From NCBI GenBank assembly GCA_029268515.1, contig JAQWNP010000014.1, positions 1-64,000 on the forward strand: DNA of 64,000 bases, read 5' to 3'. The notes below the pieces were generated by a model, which saw only the letters and a list, made by a program, of their open reading frames with translations, was not told the DNA's origin and did no database searches. Shown here piece after piece: positions 61,187-64,000 of the stretch (the stretch's first letter is position 1; each line of letters opens with the position of its first letter). Source of the stretch: Phycisphaerales bacterium (GTDB taxonomy: Bacteria > Planctomycetota > Phycisphaerae > Phycisphaerales > SM1A02). Both the position numbers and the translations under genes were made by a program.

Positions 61187-62716
61187 ATGCCTGAATTGAA
61201 AAATGTATTTCTGACAGAGCCTGGTATGCCAGCTGAGCGTAGGTCTCTCATTATTGACAGCGGCGTCATTCGCTCCAGTAGCAGCTCTTGTCAGGATGGT
61301 CAGCAAATAGATGGTGCCGGTGGTTTTGCGGTTCCGGGGATGATTGATAGCCATCTACACCTTGTGTACGGCGCCGAGTCCCAGCGGCAGCTTGATCTAA
61401 GTCGTGTGCGAAATCGAGAAGAATTCGAGCAAGCTGTTTTTGAGCGCCATCAGTTATTGCCTGACGAACAGTGGCTCATCGCAACAGGCTGGAATGAAAC
61501 CCAGTGGGATCAGCAGGTCCTACCCAATGCATCCTGGTTACGTGTTGCAGGGAATCGACCTGTGGTATGCCACCGAGCTGATTTACATGCCATGGTGGTC
61601 AATCAGGCCGTACTTGAGCGAGCTGGCATTGATGATCAGCGTTCTGATCCAGATGGTGGTCAGATTGTGCGATGGACAACTGGCCCCCAACAAGGTTCGG
61701 CAACGGGCTTGCTACTGGAAGCTGCTGCTTGGCAATTCGTCAATCCAATCATTCCACCACTGACGGTACAAGAGCGCCGGGAAGCGCTACGCGTTGCACA
61801 GCGCCAGCTGAATGCCCAGGGTCTGACTGGCGTACGGAGCATGGAATACCAACGGGAAGTAGAAGAGGTGCTGCTGCCGATGCGCGATGATCTGACCTTG
61901 CGTACGCGCGTGGTCTTACTCGATCGTGACTGGCCTTTGGATACAACTTTTGCTGAAGCGTTTAAAGATGACGATATGCTTGCAATGGCAGGGCACAAAG
62001 CCTTTGTCGATGGCACCATGGGTTCAGGAACTGCCAGATTGCATGCTCCATATACTGACGCGCCCAGTGCTTTGGGGCAGTGGGTTGAGATGGCGACCGA
62101 CAACACTTTTGAAGCGTGGGGGGCCTTCTTGGCCGAGCAAGGGTATACCCCAGTTATGCATGTCATTGGTGATGCGGCGCTGACGCGAGCAATTGATATG
62201 GTTGAATCGCATCAGTGGCGTACGCCACCAACATTTGAGCATGCTCAGCAGATTGCCTGTGATGATATGGCTCGACTGTCAGGCAGATTCGTATCAATGC
62301 AACCTGAGCACCGACGTGTCGATGCAGCCGCACTGGTTCACAAGCTCGGTGCCACACGTATGCAGCAGAGTTTTCCATTTCGTTCACTCGTCGATCACGG
62401 TGCCGTCTTAGCATTTGGTTCGGACTGGCCAGTCGTGACCAGTGATCCCTGGCAAGGCATGGCCGCAGCCATGATCTGTCCGAGTTTGGATGGATTTGAT
62501 CGCACGCAGCAACTCACCGTTGAAGAGAGTTGGCGTGCTTATACGCATGATGCAGCAAGGATCTGTGGTTTTGATCGATCTGGAGCACTCAAGCTGGGGC
62601 ACTTTGGCGACATTACGGTCATCGATCAAGATCCACGCGAGCTGGACTGGACATGCCAGCGGCCCAAGATTCTTTTGACGATCGTGGGTGGTAAAGTGGT
62701 ATACGATGGACGTTGA
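61187..62716 (+). CDS. Amidohydrolase (YtcJ-like)
   Basis: The 509-residue metal-dependent hydrolase has the N-terminal PGMIDSHLHLVYG zinc motif, AFVDGTMGSGTARL with the lysine region, later MHVIGDAALTRAIDMVE and FEHAQQIACDD, and the C-terminal LAFGSDWPVVTSDPW Asp. This is the YtcJ/imidazolonepropionase-like branch; substrate unknown. Only six bases separate it from moaC, so they may share a transcript. Confidence 0.88.
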   Translation: MPELKNVFLTEPGMPAERRSLIIDSGVIRSSSSSCQDGQQIDGAGGFAVPGMIDSHLHLVYGAESQRQLDLSRVRNREEFEQAVFERHQLLPDEQWLIATGWNETQWDQQVLPNASWLRVAGNRPVVCHRADLHAMVVNQAVLERAGIDDQRSDPDGGQIVRWTTGPQQGSATGLLLEAAAWQFVNPIIPPLTVQERREALRVAQRQLNAQGLTGVRSMEYQREVEEVLLPMRDDLTLRTRVVLLDRDWPLDTTFAEAFKDDDMLAMAGHKAFVDGTMGSGTARLHAPYTDAPSALGQWVEMATDNTFEAWGAFLAEQGYTPVMHVIGDAALTRAIDMVESHQWRTPPTFEHAQQIACDDMARLSGRFVSMQPEHRRVDAAALVHKLGATRMQQSFPFRSLVDHGAVLAFGSDWPVVTSDPWQGMAAAMICPSLDGFDRTQQLTVEESWRAYTHDAARICGFDRSGALKLGHFGDITVIDQDPRELDWTCQRPKILLTIVGGKVVYDGR

Positions 62717-62722
62717 GCAGAT

Positions 62723-63181
62723 ATGAATGACGAACTCACACATCTTGATCAAGCAGGTCGAGCCCAGATGGTGGATGTCTCGAAGAAGCCACCAATGCAC
62801 CGTCGCGCCCAGGCAGAAGGATTCTTTTGTTGCCAAGCTTCCACACTGGATCGCGTGATGGAGGGCGATCTGCCCAAGGGTGAAGTTCTGGCGGTGGCTC
62901 GCATTGCAGGTATCAATGCTGCGAAACAGTGTGACAGTCTCATTCCGCTGGCCCATTCACTGCGCCTTGATCAGGTAGCGGTGTACTTTGAGCGTGCTGG
63001 CGATGACCGTTTGCGCGTGCGGGCTGAGGCGGTCGCAACTGGCCCCACTGGTGTGGAGATGGAGGCGTTAACGGCTGTAAGTGTCGCATGTCTCACGCTC
63101 TACGACATGACGAAAGGTGTCGATCGCCAGCTGCATCTCCAGGACATTCGTCTGGTGAGCAAAGAGAAGACGCCAATCTAG
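62723..63181 (+). CDS. moaC: Cyclic pyranopterin monophosphate synthase
   Basis: MoaC forms cyclic pyranopterin in molybdenum cofactor synthesis. The 152-residue sequence shows MVDVSKKPPMHRRAQAEG, NAAKQCDSLIPLAHSLRL and GVEMEALTAVSVACLTLYDMTKGVDR, with the active-site Lys-Gly near the end. It overlaps the convergent trpF by 4 bp. moaA is not in the window. Confidence 0.96.
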   Translation: MNDELTHLDQAGRAQMVDVSKKPPMHRRAQAEGFFCCQASTLDRVMEGDLPKGEVLAVARIAGINAAKQCDSLIPLAHSLRLDQVAVYFERAGDDRLRVRAEAVATGPTGVEMEALTAVSVACLTLYDMTKGVDRQLHLQDIRLVSKEKTPI

Positions 63182-63855
63182 TCGTGGCTGCGAATTCGAT
63201 CGGCGGCCCGTACGGCTTGGCAGAATGCTCGGATGGCGCCGTGGTCCTTGACGCCAGGTGCTGATTCAACACCACTGCTGATGTCGACGGCCCATGGCCG
63301 CAAGAGTGTGATGACATCGCCGACATTGTCGGGCGTTAAGCCACCGGCCAGGATCAATGGACTGGTGAGCGTGTGGCGTATATCAACCAGGGGCTGATAA
63401 TTGAAACTGGCGCCACCGCCAGCTGAGGCACCATCAACCAAGACGGCATGAATCCCGGGGTGCTCTTGCCAGCGGTTGAGATGTGAACGACTAAAAGGAA
63501 AGCCGCGGATGACAATTGTTTTGGGCATCTGAGCAGATAGAGACGCAATGACTGATTCACTTTCTTGCCCATGCAGCTGAATTGCATCGACTGGTAATTT
63601 GGCGATCTCTTCGCTGGGTGCGTCAACATAAACGGCAACCGAAGTCAAAGTTGAAGGCGTCTGTGCCAGCAACGCCTTGGAAGTCTCCAAATCAACATAT
63701 CTTGGTGAGTTCTTGGCTCGGACAAAGCCAATACCATTGGCACCTTCTTGAGCAGCCACCTCAATGGCCTCTGGAGTGGATACGCCACAAATTTTTATCA
63801 GTGTGACGCGCGGTTGACCGTCAGCGATTGTTTTTGGAGGAAGTGTGAGTGTCAT
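63178..63855 (-). CDS. trpF: Phosphoribosylanthranilate isomerase
   Basis: TrpF acts in tryptophan synthesis. The TIM-barrel protein of 225 residues has the catalytic Cys in IKICGVSTPEAIEVA, the Asp in SVAVYVDAP and C-terminal GGLTPDNVGDVI and VDISSGVESAPGVKD. A 17-residue N-terminal tail (MTLTLPPKTIADGQPRV) precedes the usual start. It begins inside the stop codon of the upstream gene (TAATG), so is translationally coupled to it. Confidence 0.95.
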   Translation of the reverse strand: MTLTLPPKTIADGQPRVTLIKICGVSTPEAIEVAAQEGANGIGFVRAKNSPRYVDLETSKALLAQTPSTLTSVAVYVDAPSEEIAKLPVDAIQLHGQESESVIASLSAQMPKTIVIRGFPFSRSHLNRWQEHPGIHAVLVDGASAGGGASFNYQPLVDIRHTLTSPLILAGGLTPDNVGDVITLLRPWAVDISSGVESAPGVKDHGAIRAFCQAVRAADRIRSHD

Positions 63856-64000
63856 TAATCGCCGATTTCTTGAGTGAGATCATCAGCCAGCTTCTGCTGG
63901 GAAGATTGACGGAGTTTGCCGCGGAGCTCCTTGAGCAGAACCCGGGCTCGCTCGGGCCGTTGTAATCGTCTGAGGTAAAGTACCGCGAGCATGAGTTTGA
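63855..64000 (-). CDS. Partial CDS, 3' end, TPR-like
   Basis: The last 48 codons of a minus-strand gene run off the window. They read KLMLAVLYLRRLQRPERAR then VLLKELRGKLRQ and end EIGD. The spacing of A, L and R resembles a TPR or helical repeat. The stop overlaps the trpF start (TAATG). The rest of the gene cannot be seen, so no function is assigned. Confidence 0.7.
   Translation of the reverse strand, partial: KLMLAVLYLRRLQRPERARVLLKELRGKLRQSSQQKLADDLTQEIGD

Noticed and set aside
1-64000. CRISPR array
   Set aside because: No regularly spaced direct repeats with unique spacers were seen; the repeats found are tRNA fragments, short motifs or hairpins.

Overview
The window reads as a chromosomal segment of a Gram-negative planctomycete, most likely of the class Phycisphaerae, possibly from a marine metagenome assembly. 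This is inference from gene content: no rRNA is present. Supporting signs are the KDO/LPS genes (kdsA, kdsC, kdsD and an LptA-like giant) together with McsA/McsB, a tricorn-type protease, a DUF1570 metalloprotein, a single-copy HNH nuclease, nuo genes scattered rather than clustered, and many short or overlapping gene junctions.

Layout. 1-3332 is an accessory, repeat-rich stretch. It holds an intact tRNA-Gly(GCC) plus four decayed pieces of the same tRNA-plus-terminator unit, which separate two single-gene cassettes (a membrane-anchored repeat protein and a GC-rich Tat-exported FAD oxidoreductase). It also contains a cluster of TGACTAGT repeats and a row of GTA-loop hairpins. 3494-14109 carries an MbfA-like iron exporter domain, a tricorn protease, MutY, a PgpH-type HD phosphodiesterase, a lipoprotein and gatC-gatA. 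14285-28508 is mostly plus strand: an RND efflux pair, ptsI, RNase E/G with an IF2_N-like C-terminal domain, dxr, rseP, then a c-di-GMP-I (GEMM) riboswitch candidate ahead of a GGDEF protein with a degenerate receiver. 28516-31771 has smpB, tRNA-Leu(GAG), divergent queE/queD, an unknown gene coupled to queD, and nuoC. 31794-37414 is a minus-strand envelope cluster: kdsD, an HslV-like Ntn peptidase, kdsC and a 1115-residue LptC/LptA-like protein. 37603-53504 is housekeeping: scpA, rluB, yihY, nuoB, purH, ribE, a PP2C phosphatase, gluQ-RS, phhB and mcsA-mcsB. 53597-64000 has kdsA, two sulfotransferases lying between two copies of the kdsA 5' end, DUF1444, pabA/trpG, an esterase, an amidohydrolase, moaC, trpF and the 3' end of a further gene.

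Functional links. KdsD, KdsC and KdsA make KDO for the outer membrane, and the LptA-like protein would carry LPS across the periplasm. QueE, QueD and GluQ-RS belong to queuosine synthesis and its glutamylation. GatC/GatA, SmpB and the tRNAs serve translation. The GEMM candidate plus GGDEF gene suggests c-di-GMP feedback. McsA/McsB suggests arginine-phosphate tagging of proteins. The features most worth a second look are the tRNA-Gly remnant array, the riboswitch/GGDEF pair, the serine-type HslV-like peptidase inside the KDO cluster, and the duplicated kdsA 5' end around the sulfotransferases.
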